7,137 nucleotides of DNA, taken from the NCBI GenBank assembly GCA_017537045.1, contig JAFYLN010000172.1, positions 1 to 7,137 of the forward strand, written 5' to 3'. Below the pieces are notes generated by a model. It had not been told where the DNA came from. It saw only the letters and a program-made list of their open reading frames with translations, and did not search any database. Shown in pieces: positions 1 through 5,383 of this stretch. The translations under genes were made by a program, and so were the position numbers. This DNA is from Oscillospiraceae bacterium. GTDB lineage: Bacteria > Bacillota_A > Clostridia > Oscillospirales > Oscillospiraceae. Numbering within the stretch: position 1 is the stretch's first letter; every line of letters starts with the position of its first letter.

Positions 1-1
1 A

Positions 2-280
2 AAGCAGGGGAGTGGCTGGGTCGTCAGGTTCCGGGCTGCCTGGGAGCAGGACGAACCCATGTACCAGCTCTTCGGCCATCTGTTCTACGATGCCGAGGGA
101 AATGAATACGAGATCAATCAGTGGAGCAGTATGTATGGCGACGCCGATGAGGACGGAAACATCACTTACTTCTACGATGAGTTCCCACTGCTGAACTTCA
201 CCGGCGATGAAGTCTGGCTCAGCCCCCATTATTCCCATAACTGGGTGGCGGAAGATCAGATCGTCATAAATATCCAGTAA
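2..280 (+). CDS. C-terminal fragment of an unrecognised protein (5' end outside window)
   Basis: The reading frame is open from base 2 to the TAA at 278-280, so 92 residues of a longer protein are visible. The internal ATG at 59 has no ribosome binding site and the frame runs on upstream, so that ATG is probably not the start. The visible part is rich in aromatic and acidic residues (FYDAEGNEYEINQW, WLSPHYSHNW), has no membrane segment and alternates hydrophobic and polar residues, which suggests an all-beta extracellular or lipoprotein-type domain. I do not recognise the family; the C-terminal end of a DUF4179-like anti-sigma-type surface protein is a weak possibility. Its first 60 bases are about 65% G+C, richer than the recombinase genes further right. 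It could be element cargo or host sequence. Confidence 0.6.
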   Translation, partial: KQGSGWVVRFRAAWEQDEPMYQLFGHLFYDAEGNEYEINQWSSMYGDADEDGNITYFYDEFPLLNFTGDEVWLSPHYSHNWVAEDQIVINIQ

Positions 281-282
281 AT

Positions 283-321
283 GAACAAGAGCAGGCAGCG
301 CGATGCTGCCTGCTCTTGTTC
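283..321 (+). terminator. 17-bp perfect hairpin after the left partial gene
   Basis: GAACAAGAGCAGGCAGC (283-299) pairs exactly with 305-321 around a 5-base loop, 2 bases after the TAA stop. There is no long T run directly after it on the + strand, only GTATAAAAA, so termination efficiency is uncertain. The position makes it the natural 3' end of the upstream gene. Confidence 0.65.
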
Positions 322-331
322 GTATAAAAAT

Positions 332-372
332 AGACTCGCCCAATCGGAGGTATAATCCGTATGGACGAGTCT
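332..372 (-). terminator. Terminator of the RHH gene, probably bidirectional
   Basis: AGACTCG (332-338) pairs with CGAGTCT (366-372), with further pairs inside (340-342 with 362-364) and an inner CGGA/TCCG stem at 345-348 and 356-359. On the - strand the stem starts 6 bases past the stop codon of the RHH gene and is followed by ATTTTTAT. On the + strand it is followed by the T-rich TTGTTGTTATTT, so it can serve both converging transcripts. Confidence 0.65.
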
Positions 373-378
373 TTGTTG

Positions 379-567
379 TTATTTCCTGGAGTCATTCTCC
401 ATTGCCTCTGCAATGGCGCGAAGAATAAAGGCATTCATAGATTCACCGGTGGATTCGATGTGCTTGTAAATAGACTCCCGCTGTTCTACGGTTGTACGAG
501 CCTGGAGGTAGACAAATTTGTCACGGTACTTCTGGCTTGCTTTCTGCTGCGCTTCTGTAACTGCCAT
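379..567 (-). CDS. Small ribbon-helix-helix (Arc/CopG-type) DNA-binding protein
   Basis: This 62-residue protein has the plan of a single RHH domain: a charged N-terminus, a beta strand around residues 16-23 (DKFVYLQA), helix A around 26-39 (VEQRESIYKHIEST), a glycine turn at 41 and helix B around 43-58 (MNAFILRAIAEAME). RHH proteins bind operators as dimers of dimers and usually repress their own promoter or act in relaxosomes. The start is supported by AAAGGAG on the - strand, 9 bases upstream of ATG. Its upstream region carries a - strand promoter overlapped by a near-palindrome and a second copy of that motif, which suggests autoregulation. It is encoded opposite to the excisionase-integrase operon and could regulate it. 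An antitoxin role is possible, but no toxin gene lies next to it. Confidence 0.8.
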   Translation of the reverse strand: MAVTEAQQKASQKYRDKFVYLQARTTVEQRESIYKHIESTGESMNAFILRAIAEAMENDSRK

Positions 568-594
568 GAAAATAGACTCCTTTACATTACAATA

Positions 595-623
595 AATATA
601 TGCATGTACATAAAATACCTAAA
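595..623 (-). promoter_or_regulatory. Candidate - strand promoter of the RHH gene
   Basis: On the - strand TTTAGG (623-618) is followed after 17 bases by TATATT (600-595), 5 of 6 to the -10 consensus but only 3 of 6 at -35. The -10 box lies inside the near-palindrome at 596-611, so a protein bound there would block the promoter. Confidence 0.45.
596..611. promoter_or_regulatory. Operator-like near-palindrome, copy 1
   Basis: The site has half-sites ATATA and TACAT around the 6-base centre TGCATG, with 4 of 5 arm bases complementary. It shares 16 of 17 bases (596-612) with copy 2 at 659-675. It overlaps the -10 of the RHH promoter. Such paired short sites are typical RHH-protein operators; that this RHH protein binds it is an inference. 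Confidence 0.5.
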
Positions 624-641
624 AGCCATGCCGAGATATTG

Positions 642-653
642 TGGAATGTTCCA
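642..653. repeat. Short inverted repeat between the two operator-like sites
   Basis: TGGAA (642-646) and TTCCA (649-653) flank a TG centre. It sits midway between the two ATATATGCATG sites and could be part of the same protein-binding array. It is short enough that chance is not excluded. Confidence 0.3.
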
Positions 654-658
654 ACTCG

Positions 659-674
659 ATATATGCATGTATAT
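659..674. promoter_or_regulatory. Operator-like palindrome, copy 2
   Basis: Perfect ATATA/TATAT arms flank the same TGCATG centre as copy 1, exactly 63 bases (six helical turns) further on. It would overlap a weak possible + strand promoter (TTCCAA at 649-654, 17 bases, TATATG at 672-677) pointing towards the excisionase-integrase genes. That would let one repressor control both directions. The + strand promoter is weak and unproven. Confidence 0.45.
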
Positions 675-708
675 ATGATAAAATTCAGATAGAAAATAAA
701 ACACGGCA

Positions 709-777
709 GTGAAAGAGAGCGGCAACTCTCTTTCACCTGCGCAGGTGGTATCAGCACCTACACAACGGATCACTCCG
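709..777 (-). other. Cluster of four hairpins: structured leader, small RNA or transfer-origin-like region
   Basis: Within 69 bases lie an 11-bp stem (709-719 with 726-736, loop CGGCAA), a perfect 14-bp palindrome CACCTGCGCAGGTG (734-747) that shares three bases with it, an AGGTG/CACCT stem (743-747 with 755-759) and a CGGA/TCCG stem (766-769 with 774-777). Several are mutually exclusive, so the region can switch folds. It lies just downstream of the - strand promoter at 790-818, so it would be the first part of that transcript. On the - strand the 11-bp stem is followed, 7 bases later, by TTTTATTTT, a poor terminator at best. Alternatives are the untranslated leader of the RHH mRNA, a small RNA, or an oriT-like DNA structure; nothing here decides between them. 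Confidence 0.45.
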
Positions 778-789
778 CACCGTAAAAGT

Positions 790-818
790 ATTATATCTTT
801 TTTCCGATTGTTTTGCAA
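790..818 (-). promoter_or_regulatory. Strong - strand promoter reading into the hairpin cluster
   Basis: On the - strand TTGCAA (818-813), a 17-base spacer and a perfect TATAAT (795-790) form a good sigma-A promoter. Transcription would start near 783 and run through the hairpins at 777-709 towards the RHH gene, whose start is more than 200 bases away. This implies a long structured leader or a separate small RNA. Confidence 0.6.
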
Positions 819-842
819 GAGGGAAAGCGGAAGGGGAGCGAA

Positions 843-872
843 ATGTTAATGTTCACGACCGTCATCGTGTAG
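843..872 (+). CDS. 9-codon leader peptide (MLMFTTVIV) ahead of the excisionase-integrase operon
   Basis: ATG at 843 is preceded by the purine-rich ribosome binding site AAGGGGAG (831-838), 4 bases upstream, and the frame ends at TAG (870-872) after nine codons. The GTC-ATC-GTG-TAG end of this frame (861-872) lies in the left arm of the intrinsic terminator at 863-902. A ribosome on the last codons would cover that arm and prevent the stem from forming. This is the usual arrangement of ribosome-controlled attenuators, such as leader peptides of some antibiotic-inducible genes. The peptide contains no run of one amino acid that would point to amino-acid sensing. Its translation is inferred only from the sequence layout. 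Confidence 0.5.
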   Translation: MLMFTTVIV

Positions 873-902
873 GGGAATCATTCCTGCACGATGTTTTGTT
901 TT
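863..902 (+). terminator. Intrinsic terminator / attenuator upstream of the excisionase gene
   Basis: CATCGTG (863-869) pairs with CACGATG (887-893). The stem continues through 870-875 with 881-886, including G-T pairs, around the loop AATCA, and is followed by TTTTGTTTT (894-902). No complete gene on the + strand lies between 281 and this point except the leader peptide, so a terminator here makes most sense as a control element. TCGTG (865-869) could instead pair with CACGA at 854-858, a short competing hairpin that would disrupt the terminator. Confidence 0.65.
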
Positions 903-930
903 CCACACCAAAATATATGGAGGAATCATT

Positions 931-1116
931 ATGGAAAACAAGCGGTTTTTGAATGCAAGCGACGTTGCTGAATTCATGGGTATTTCTGTACCGATGGCTT
1001 ACAAAATCATCCGCCGTCTGAATGAAGAACTTTCTGCGCAGGGATTTATCACAGTTGCCGGTCGGGTCAGTCGATGCTATTTTGAGCAGAAAGTCTTTGG
1101 CGGAATTTCAGCATAA
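931..1116 (+). CDS. Excisionase-like small helix-turn-helix protein
   Basis: This 61-residue protein begins with the pattern of MerR-like/excisionase HTH proteins: FLNASDVAEFMGIS (residues 6-19) as the first helix and turn, then VPMAYKIIRRLNEEL as the recognition helix, then a short beta wing (GFITVAGRVSRCYFEQKVF). Small proteins of this form, just upstream of a tyrosine integrase, usually bend DNA at the attachment site and steer recombination towards excision. The start is fixed by TGGAGGA 8 bases before the ATG at 931. It stops 12 bases before the integrase start and the two surely share a transcript. An attenuator-like terminator lies 28 bases upstream, so expression may depend on read-through. 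A purely regulatory role is the alternative. Confidence 0.75.
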   Translation: MENKRFLNASDVAEFMGISVPMAYKIIRRLNEELSAQGFITVAGRVSRCYFEQKVFGGISA

Positions 1117-1128
1117 GGAGGAAGCGAT

Positions 1129-2217
1129 ATGCCTGCATATAAAGATGAAGAGCGCGGAACATGGCATGTAAAGTTCCAGTACAAGAATTGGAAGAATGAG
1201 AAGAAGTGGATCACCAAAAGGGGCTTTAAGACGAAGAGGGAGGCTCTTCAGTGGGAAAAAGACTATCTTCTTCAAAGGAATGGCAGCGTTGAAATGAGTT
1301 TTGCAGACTTTGTCAATATCTACCGCGCAGACAGAGCGCCCAGATTGAAGGAAAGCACTGCGATGACAAAGGACAACATTATAGACACCAAGCTGATTCC
1401 CTATTTTGGCAAGAAGCCTATTCAGGAGATCACTACCCGTGATGTGATGCAGTGGCAGAATGAAATGCTTCGCTATCGTGATCAGAACACAGGAAAACCC
1501 TATTCGAAATCCTATCTGAAGACCATCCATAATCAGTTGCGTGCATTTTTCAATCATGCAGTCCGGCATTATCAGCTGAAGGAAAATCCGGCTATGCTGG
1601 CAGGCAATATGGGAACTGAAAAGGGAATTGAAATGGATTTCTTTACGAAGGAAGAATATCTTCGTCTTGCAGACGCACTGATGGACGAACCCTTGGCATA
1701 TTACTGCTTTCAGGTTCTTTACTGGTGTGGCATCCGCGAGGGAGAGTTGCTGGCGTTGACTTTGGATGACATTGATTTTCAGAAAGGAACGATCCGGATC
1801 AATAAGACCTTTCAGCATATCAAAGGAAAGGATATTGTTACCGACCCGAAAACGCCCAAGAGCAATCGGGTGGTACAGATGCCTGAATTCCTTGTGAAAG
1901 AATTGAAAGATTATGTGTCGATGCAGTATGATCTGAATTCGACGGATCGAATGTTTCCTGTTGGTAAAAGCTTTCTCTACCGAATGATGAAGAAAGGGTG
2001 CGAAAGCGCCGGACTGAGAAAAATCAGAATTCATGACCTGCGTCATTCGCATGTATCCCTTCTGATTCATATGGGATTCAGTGCAGTGGCGATTGCGGAA
2101 CGGGTTGGACACGAAAGTGCAGATATCACTTACCGCTACAGCCATATGTTCCCCAGCGTTCAGAATGATATGGCAGCCCGATTGAATCGAATGATGGAGG
2201 TGGGTTCGGATGTCTGA
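1129..2217 (+). CDS. int: Tyrosine integrase of an integrative mobile element
   Basis: This 362-residue protein has the full three-part plan of Tn916/lambda-type integrases. Residues 1-50 form an AP2-like arm-binding domain (GTWHVKFQYKN, FKTKREALQWEKDYL). Residues 55-150 are the helical core-binding domain (SFADFVNIY). Residues 168-350 are the catalytic domain. All active-site residues are visible: Arg203 (GIREGEL), Lys241 or Lys244 in the beta hairpin (DPKTPKSNR), His302 and Arg305 (HDLRHSH), His328 (GHES) and nucleophile Tyr337 (TYRYSH). It should integrate and excise a circular intermediate by strand exchange through a 3'-phosphotyrosine. AAGGAGG overlapping the preceding stop supports ATG 1129. 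It overlaps the next gene by 8 bases. Its attachment site cannot be located in this window. Confidence 0.93.
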   Translation: MPAYKDEERGTWHVKFQYKNWKNEKKWITKRGFKTKREALQWEKDYLLQRNGSVEMSFADFVNIYRADRAPRLKESTAMTKDNIIDTKLIPYFGKKPIQEITTRDVMQWQNEMLRYRDQNTGKPYSKSYLKTIHNQLRAFFNHAVRHYQLKENPAMLAGNMGTEKGIEMDFFTKEEYLRLADALMDEPLAYYCFQVLYWCGIREGELLALTLDDIDFQKGTIRINKTFQHIKGKDIVTDPKTPKSNRVVQMPEFLVKELKDYVSMQYDLNSTDRMFPVGKSFLYRMMKKGCESAGLRKIRIHDLRHSHVSLLIHMGFSAVAIAERVGHESADITYRYSHMFPSVQNDMAARLNRMMEVGSDV

Positions 2218-2536
2218 AAAGGCAAGGGATGGACAAGGCAGGTGGCGGAGCAAGACGATCGCTTTCCGCATTTCCCCGGAGGAGAATGATCTGCTGGAAG
2301 AGTTTGTGAGGCTCTCAGGGCTCACCAAACAGGAATACGTTATCAATCGTGTACTGGAGCGACAGATTACTGTTATTCCGAATCCACGCGTACATAAGGC
2401 TCTTAGAGACAAAATGGAGCAACTCTGCATACAGCTTGGACAAGTAAGTAATGTAAATGATATTTCATCGGAAACACTGGCTGTATTGCAAATGACGACT
2501 GAAGTTTACAACGGATTGAAAGCGACGGAGAAATAA
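2210..2536 (+). CDS. MobC-like ribbon-helix-helix mobilization protein
   Basis: This 108-residue protein starts inside the last codons of the integrase gene, with GGAGG 9 bases before the ATG (2195-2200 region), so it is translationally tied to it. Residues 13-54 form an RHH domain: strand KTIAFRIS, helix SPEENDLLEEFVRLSG, then LTKQEYVINRVLERQ. This pattern (IAFRxSPEE, GLTKQEY) is what I associate with proteins annotated as plasmid mobilization or MobC-like in clostridial elements, where they help a relaxase bind oriT. The C-terminal half (55-108) is helical and has no motif I recognise. No relaxase is present in the window. Its place next to int suggests a regulator of recombination or an accessory of transfer; the name rests on pattern memory, not alignment. 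Confidence 0.7.
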   Translation: MSEKARDGQGRWRSKTIAFRISPEENDLLEEFVRLSGLTKQEYVINRVLERQITVIPNPRVHKALRDKMEQLCIQLGQVSNVNDISSETLAVLQMTTEVYNGLKATEK

Positions 2537-2600
2537 TATAGATCAAGAGTGAGTAAGTCTTTGTAAAATTCAATAAAATTATATTCATATATTCATAAGG

Positions 2601-2635
2601 AAAAGCATCTATCAAAGTTTTTGGTAGATGCTTTT
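2601..2635 (+). terminator. Intrinsic terminator closing the excisionase-integrase-mob operon
   Basis: AAAAGCATCTATCAAA (2601-2616) pairs with TTTGGTAGATGCTTTT (2620-2635) along 16 positions with one G-T pair and a 3-base loop. T-rich sequence follows (GCTTTTGGATTTTATT). It lies 64 bases after the mob-like stop codon and separates the operon from the second recombinase locus. Confidence 0.8.
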
Positions 2636-2705
2636 GCTTTTGGATTTTATTATATATATCGTGGTTATATAATGCAATACCGAAAAAACGCGATAAATAC
2701 AAAAG

Positions 2706-2735
2706 TATTTTCGTAAAAATCTATTGACGAAAATA
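2706..2735. repeat. 9-bp inverted repeat over the -35 box
   Basis: TATTTTCGT (2706-2714) and ACGAAAATA (2727-2735) are exact inverted copies 12 bases apart. The right arm contains the ACG of the TTGACG -35 box at 2724-2729, so binding there would block the promoter. The layout also fits a recombinase core site. Operator or recombination site cannot be told apart from sequence. Confidence 0.5.
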
Positions 2736-2753
2736 TGTGCGATAATGTATAAT
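2724..2753 (+). promoter_or_regulatory. Promoter of the two-gene recombinase-like operon
   Basis: TTGACG (2724-2729), an 18-base spacer and a perfect TATAAT (2748-2753) place the transcript start near 2760 and leave a leader of roughly 87 bases before the gene. The surrounding 60 bases are about 22% G+C. Two inverted repeats overlap it, which suggests tight control by the operon's own products or another regulator. Confidence 0.7.
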
Positions 2754-2786
2754 GTTTATATGTAATTGATTGGTTGTTTATACATT
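2744..2786. repeat. 9-bp inverted repeat spanning the -10 box and start site, with a TGTTTATA direct repeat
   Basis: AATGTATAA (2744-2752) and TTATACATT (2778-2786) are exact inverted copies separated by 25 bases. Within and beside them TGTTTATA occurs twice (2753-2760 and 2775-2782), exactly 22 bases apart, about two helical turns. Together they bracket the -10 box and the expected transcription start, as expected for a repressor or recombinase binding array. The AT-rich composition raises the chance of accidental matches. Confidence 0.45.
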
Positions 2787-2846
2787 TATATAAATAGACC
2801 GTCTGATATTGCAGTCCTAAAAACTAGGAGCGAAGGGAGTGATTAT

Positions 2847-5381
2847 ATGAATGCGCTAAAATTCAGTATCAGTATGAGATATGATTATAAACAAGTTCCA
2901 ACAAAAGTATCAAAGGTAGTTGCGGATGGGATCGATAGGTTAAAAGCGTTGAGTTTCCAACCTAGGAATATCCTAGAAGTCTATTTGGATGCTCAAATAT
3001 TGGCGAAAAAAAGAGCTCGGCCCTATCATCCGATGCGTTTTATGGCAGCGTGTAATCAATCTACAAATGAAACTACTGTACCTTACTATCGGGATCCGGA
3101 GTCGGTCTACAACGAGATAGTAAAACAATGGCATAAAATTGTACCGGAAGATTTTATGGAACAGTACGAAGCATATTTATATCAACGCCATAGTGAATCT
3201 GGGTGGGAAAACGGATTGCTTTTTGATTGCTTTGTTGGAAAAGCATTTAAAGATGAGCATCTGCTGCTGGTAGATCCAAGCCCTACATTTATGCGCAAAT
3301 GCAGGAAGATCAACAAAACAATAACTGCTGCCTTTTCGGATTTTGATGTTGCCGCAGCATACGGCTGTGATGCCGCACGCAAGGGTAAAGTGAGACAAAT
3401 TGACTGCCTTCCGACAAACAATTATCAAAGAGCTTTATGCTTTGCCGGGGACCGTACACCCGGAGAAATCGAATGGAAGCTGGGAAAAGTCCGTGATGGT
3501 TTGGAACCCAAAAGACAATCTAATATATTTCTGGTACTACCCACAAAATACCTGGAAAAGAGACAGAGTGAACCGGATCTATGGGAATATATTAATAAGC
3601 ATTTTACGATCTTTAAAATAATACTGTTGGATAAGCAAGTACTGATGAACAGTCCTCAAAAGCGTGCCGTAGTTATCCTCCAGAATGAGACCACTCAGAA
3701 AAAGACGGAGATTCTTGTCCAAAAAACAAGGCTGATGGACAATCATACATTTGCTACATTGGAATTCCGTCGAGTCCCATACAGCAGCTTCCCCAATCGG
3801 GACCGTACTTTGAGCGAGATGTATGATACGGATTATATTGACTATTCAGAACCAAATCGACGCAAAAAGCCGTTGGAATATAAGTTTAGTATTGAAATAT
3901 CAATATGGCTGTCGCTGACCTCAGATGAGAAAGGGAGAAGCAGACCCACCTACGGCATATACGATTATCCGACCAAAGAACAGCTCCGAAAAAATACATT
4001 GCCTCGCGGAAAAGGACTCCAGACCAGGATTGCCGGGAAGTGGTACGGGAGCCGCGAAGAGGCAATCAGATCCGCAGAAAGGCTATTGCTTGAAAATGAA
4101 GAAGCAGCAAAGCAAATGCGTAACGCAGTGGAGAGGGAATACAGCGAAAGACCTGTGTCCTTGAAAACAATGGTCTTTTTACGCTGGGAAGAAATGCACG
4201 GGCAAAAAGGCTTTGACGAGGACCTCTGCCGGGATGTATTTTTTGAAAGTGACAGTGCCAGTAAAATGATATGTGCAATGATGGTCGGAGAGGTGCAGGA
4301 ACTGGAAATCAGGAATGTCGTAGATGCTTATGTGGCAGAAAAAGAGTATTCTGATGCTCAGATCAGTCGACTCTGGCGACAGCTGGAAATTGTTTTTGAT
4401 TATGCGGTAATTGATAAACGATATCCGCGTAATATTGTCCGCACCATAGTACGTACAAGGGATCATGCCAGAAGAGAGCAGGCGGATATGCGACGCGCAT
4501 TGACCAATTGCTCATTTACCAAAGAACAAGAGCGACTATTTATCACATATTTACAGTCCGATACGCAGAATCCTGAATTGGCACTGATGCATTTGGTGAG
4601 GTATTACTCCGGGCTCCGGATCAGTGAGCTCCGGGCACTGACTTGCGAGGATTTTCATTATGATGCCGAATTGGATTTGGGCCAACTGTCTGTGACTAAA
4701 TCAATGGTTTATCGGAGTAGCGAAGTCAAAATGCTCCCAGAGGAGTATCGGAGATTTATCCCGCTGCCCACAATGGTGACAAAAAAGCTTCGAGATAAGC
4801 TGGAAAATATTAAGTCTACCGGTAAAAGTCCTCTATTCATAAATGCAGGCAAGAATAAGATCATATCGCCGAAGCAGATATACGCATATCTGAACGCAAT
4901 TCTGGAAAATGTCCTGGATATGAAAGAATTTATTGTCCCTATTTTTTCGGATGATGACTCTGTTAGAGAAGAGGATATCAATCAGTATGGCGGTGATCTG
5001 ATCCGCAGTAATTTCCAACACCATGCACTGTATGATTCACTCATGGAACCTGAGGAAACGGATTTTTTGATGGGACGCAAGCCGCGTACAACAGAGGCAC
5101 AGTACTACTGTGATTATAACAACCCTTATATCCAACTCCAGATGCGAGTCAAACTTGATCGGTGGGCTAATATGCCAATGGCCAATACCTCAAAACAAAC
5201 GACCCAGCGGATGACATTGAATGGCGGAAATAACACAACCATTGTTACGTCTAATCGGACAGGTCGGAGAGAATTGTGTGTTGAGTTGGATATTGACAGA
5301 ACAGAAGATGCGGCAATTGACTTGCAGGTATTTGCGCAATACGGGGGACAATTACATATTGAGTATTATGAGGAGGAATGA
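2847..5381 (+). CDS. Large fusion protein: methyltransferase-like N-terminus, AP2-like segment and degenerate tyrosine recombinase
   Basis: I chose ATG 2847 because AAGGGAG lies 7 bases upstream; the in-frame extension to TTG 2766 has no such site. The product has 844 residues. Residues 225-282 (SNIFLVLPTKYLE, FKIILLDKQVL, KRAVVILQN) resemble the last strands of N6-adenine methyltransferases. LLLVDPSPTF (139-148) could be an earlier Rossmann strand. No glycine-rich SAM loop or NPPY motif is visible, so this half is probably inactive. Residues 384-425 (LPRGKG, GKWYGSREEA) resemble an AP2-like arm-binding unit, 435-545 a helical core-binding domain and 553-765 a tyrosine-recombinase catalytic domain. 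The latter has Arg591 (SGLRISEL), Lys618 or Lys628, Arg720 (DLIR) and Tyr753 (QYYCDY). The two histidines are replaced by Asp717 and Arg744. A beta-rich tail (786-844) is shared with the next gene. Substrate and function are unknown. Confidence 0.8.
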   Translation: MNALKFSISMRYDYKQVPTKVSKVVADGIDRLKALSFQPRNILEVYLDAQILAKKRARPYHPMRFMAACNQSTNETTVPYYRDPESVYNEIVKQWHKIVPEDFMEQYEAYLYQRHSESGWENGLLFDCFVGKAFKDEHLLLVDPSPTFMRKCRKINKTITAAFSDFDVAAAYGCDAARKGKVRQIDCLPTNNYQRALCFAGDRTPGEIEWKLGKVRDGLEPKRQSNIFLVLPTKYLEKRQSEPDLWEYINKHFTIFKIILLDKQVLMNSPQKRAVVILQNETTQKKTEILVQKTRLMDNHTFATLEFRRVPYSSFPNRDRTLSEMYDTDYIDYSEPNRRKKPLEYKFSIEISIWLSLTSDEKGRSRPTYGIYDYPTKEQLRKNTLPRGKGLQTRIAGKWYGSREEAIRSAERLLLENEEAAKQMRNAVEREYSERPVSLKTMVFLRWEEMHGQKGFDEDLCRDVFFESDSASKMICAMMVGEVQELEIRNVVDAYVAEKEYSDAQISRLWRQLEIVFDYAVIDKRYPRNIVRTIVRTRDHARREQADMRRALTNCSFTKEQERLFITYLQSDTQNPELALMHLVRYYSGLRISELRALTCEDFHYDAELDLGQLSVTKSMVYRSSEVKMLPEEYRRFIPLPTMVTKKLRDKLENIKSTGKSPLFINAGKNKIISPKQIYAYLNAILENVLDMKEFIVPIFSDDDSVREEDINQYGGDLIRSNFQHHALYDSLMEPEETDFLMGRKPRTTEAQYYCDYNNPYIQLQMRVKLDRWANMPMANTSKQTTQRMTLNGGNNTTIVTSNRTGRRELCVELDIDRTEDAAIDLQVFAQYGGQLHIEYYEEE

Positions 5382-5383
5382 TT

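Noticed and set aside
228..237. ATTATTCCCA repeated at 7079-7088 over the guaA stop codon, a possible attachment repeat
   Set aside because: It is only 10 bp, the flanks diverge at once, and the left copy lies in frame within the left partial coding region; chance is more likely.
361..678. 105-codon + strand frame opposite the RHH gene
   Set aside because: It is antisense to a gene with good domain fit. The GGAGG before its ATG lies within the bidirectional terminator stem-loop, and the translation is low-complexity and unconvincing.
582..818. 78-codon frame on the - strand between the RHH gene and the excisionase
   Set aside because: Its start codon lies inside the TTGCAA-N17-TATAAT promoter, upstream of the expected transcript start, and it runs through the hairpin cluster and operator-like repeats; it has no ribosome binding site.
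1108..2430. 440-codon open frame on the - strand across the integrase
   Set aside because: It is fully antisense to an integrase with all catalytic residues, has no ribosome binding site and its translation has no recognisable domain; it is a shadow frame.
2766..2846. In-frame upstream extension of the large fusion gene to a TTG
   Set aside because: The TTG is only about 6 bases from the expected transcript start and has no ribosome binding site, while ATG 2847 has AAGGGAG at 7 bases.
3177..3428. Two - strand frames inside the large fusion gene
   Set aside because: Both are antisense to an intact coding region, overlap each other in different frames and lack ribosome binding sites.
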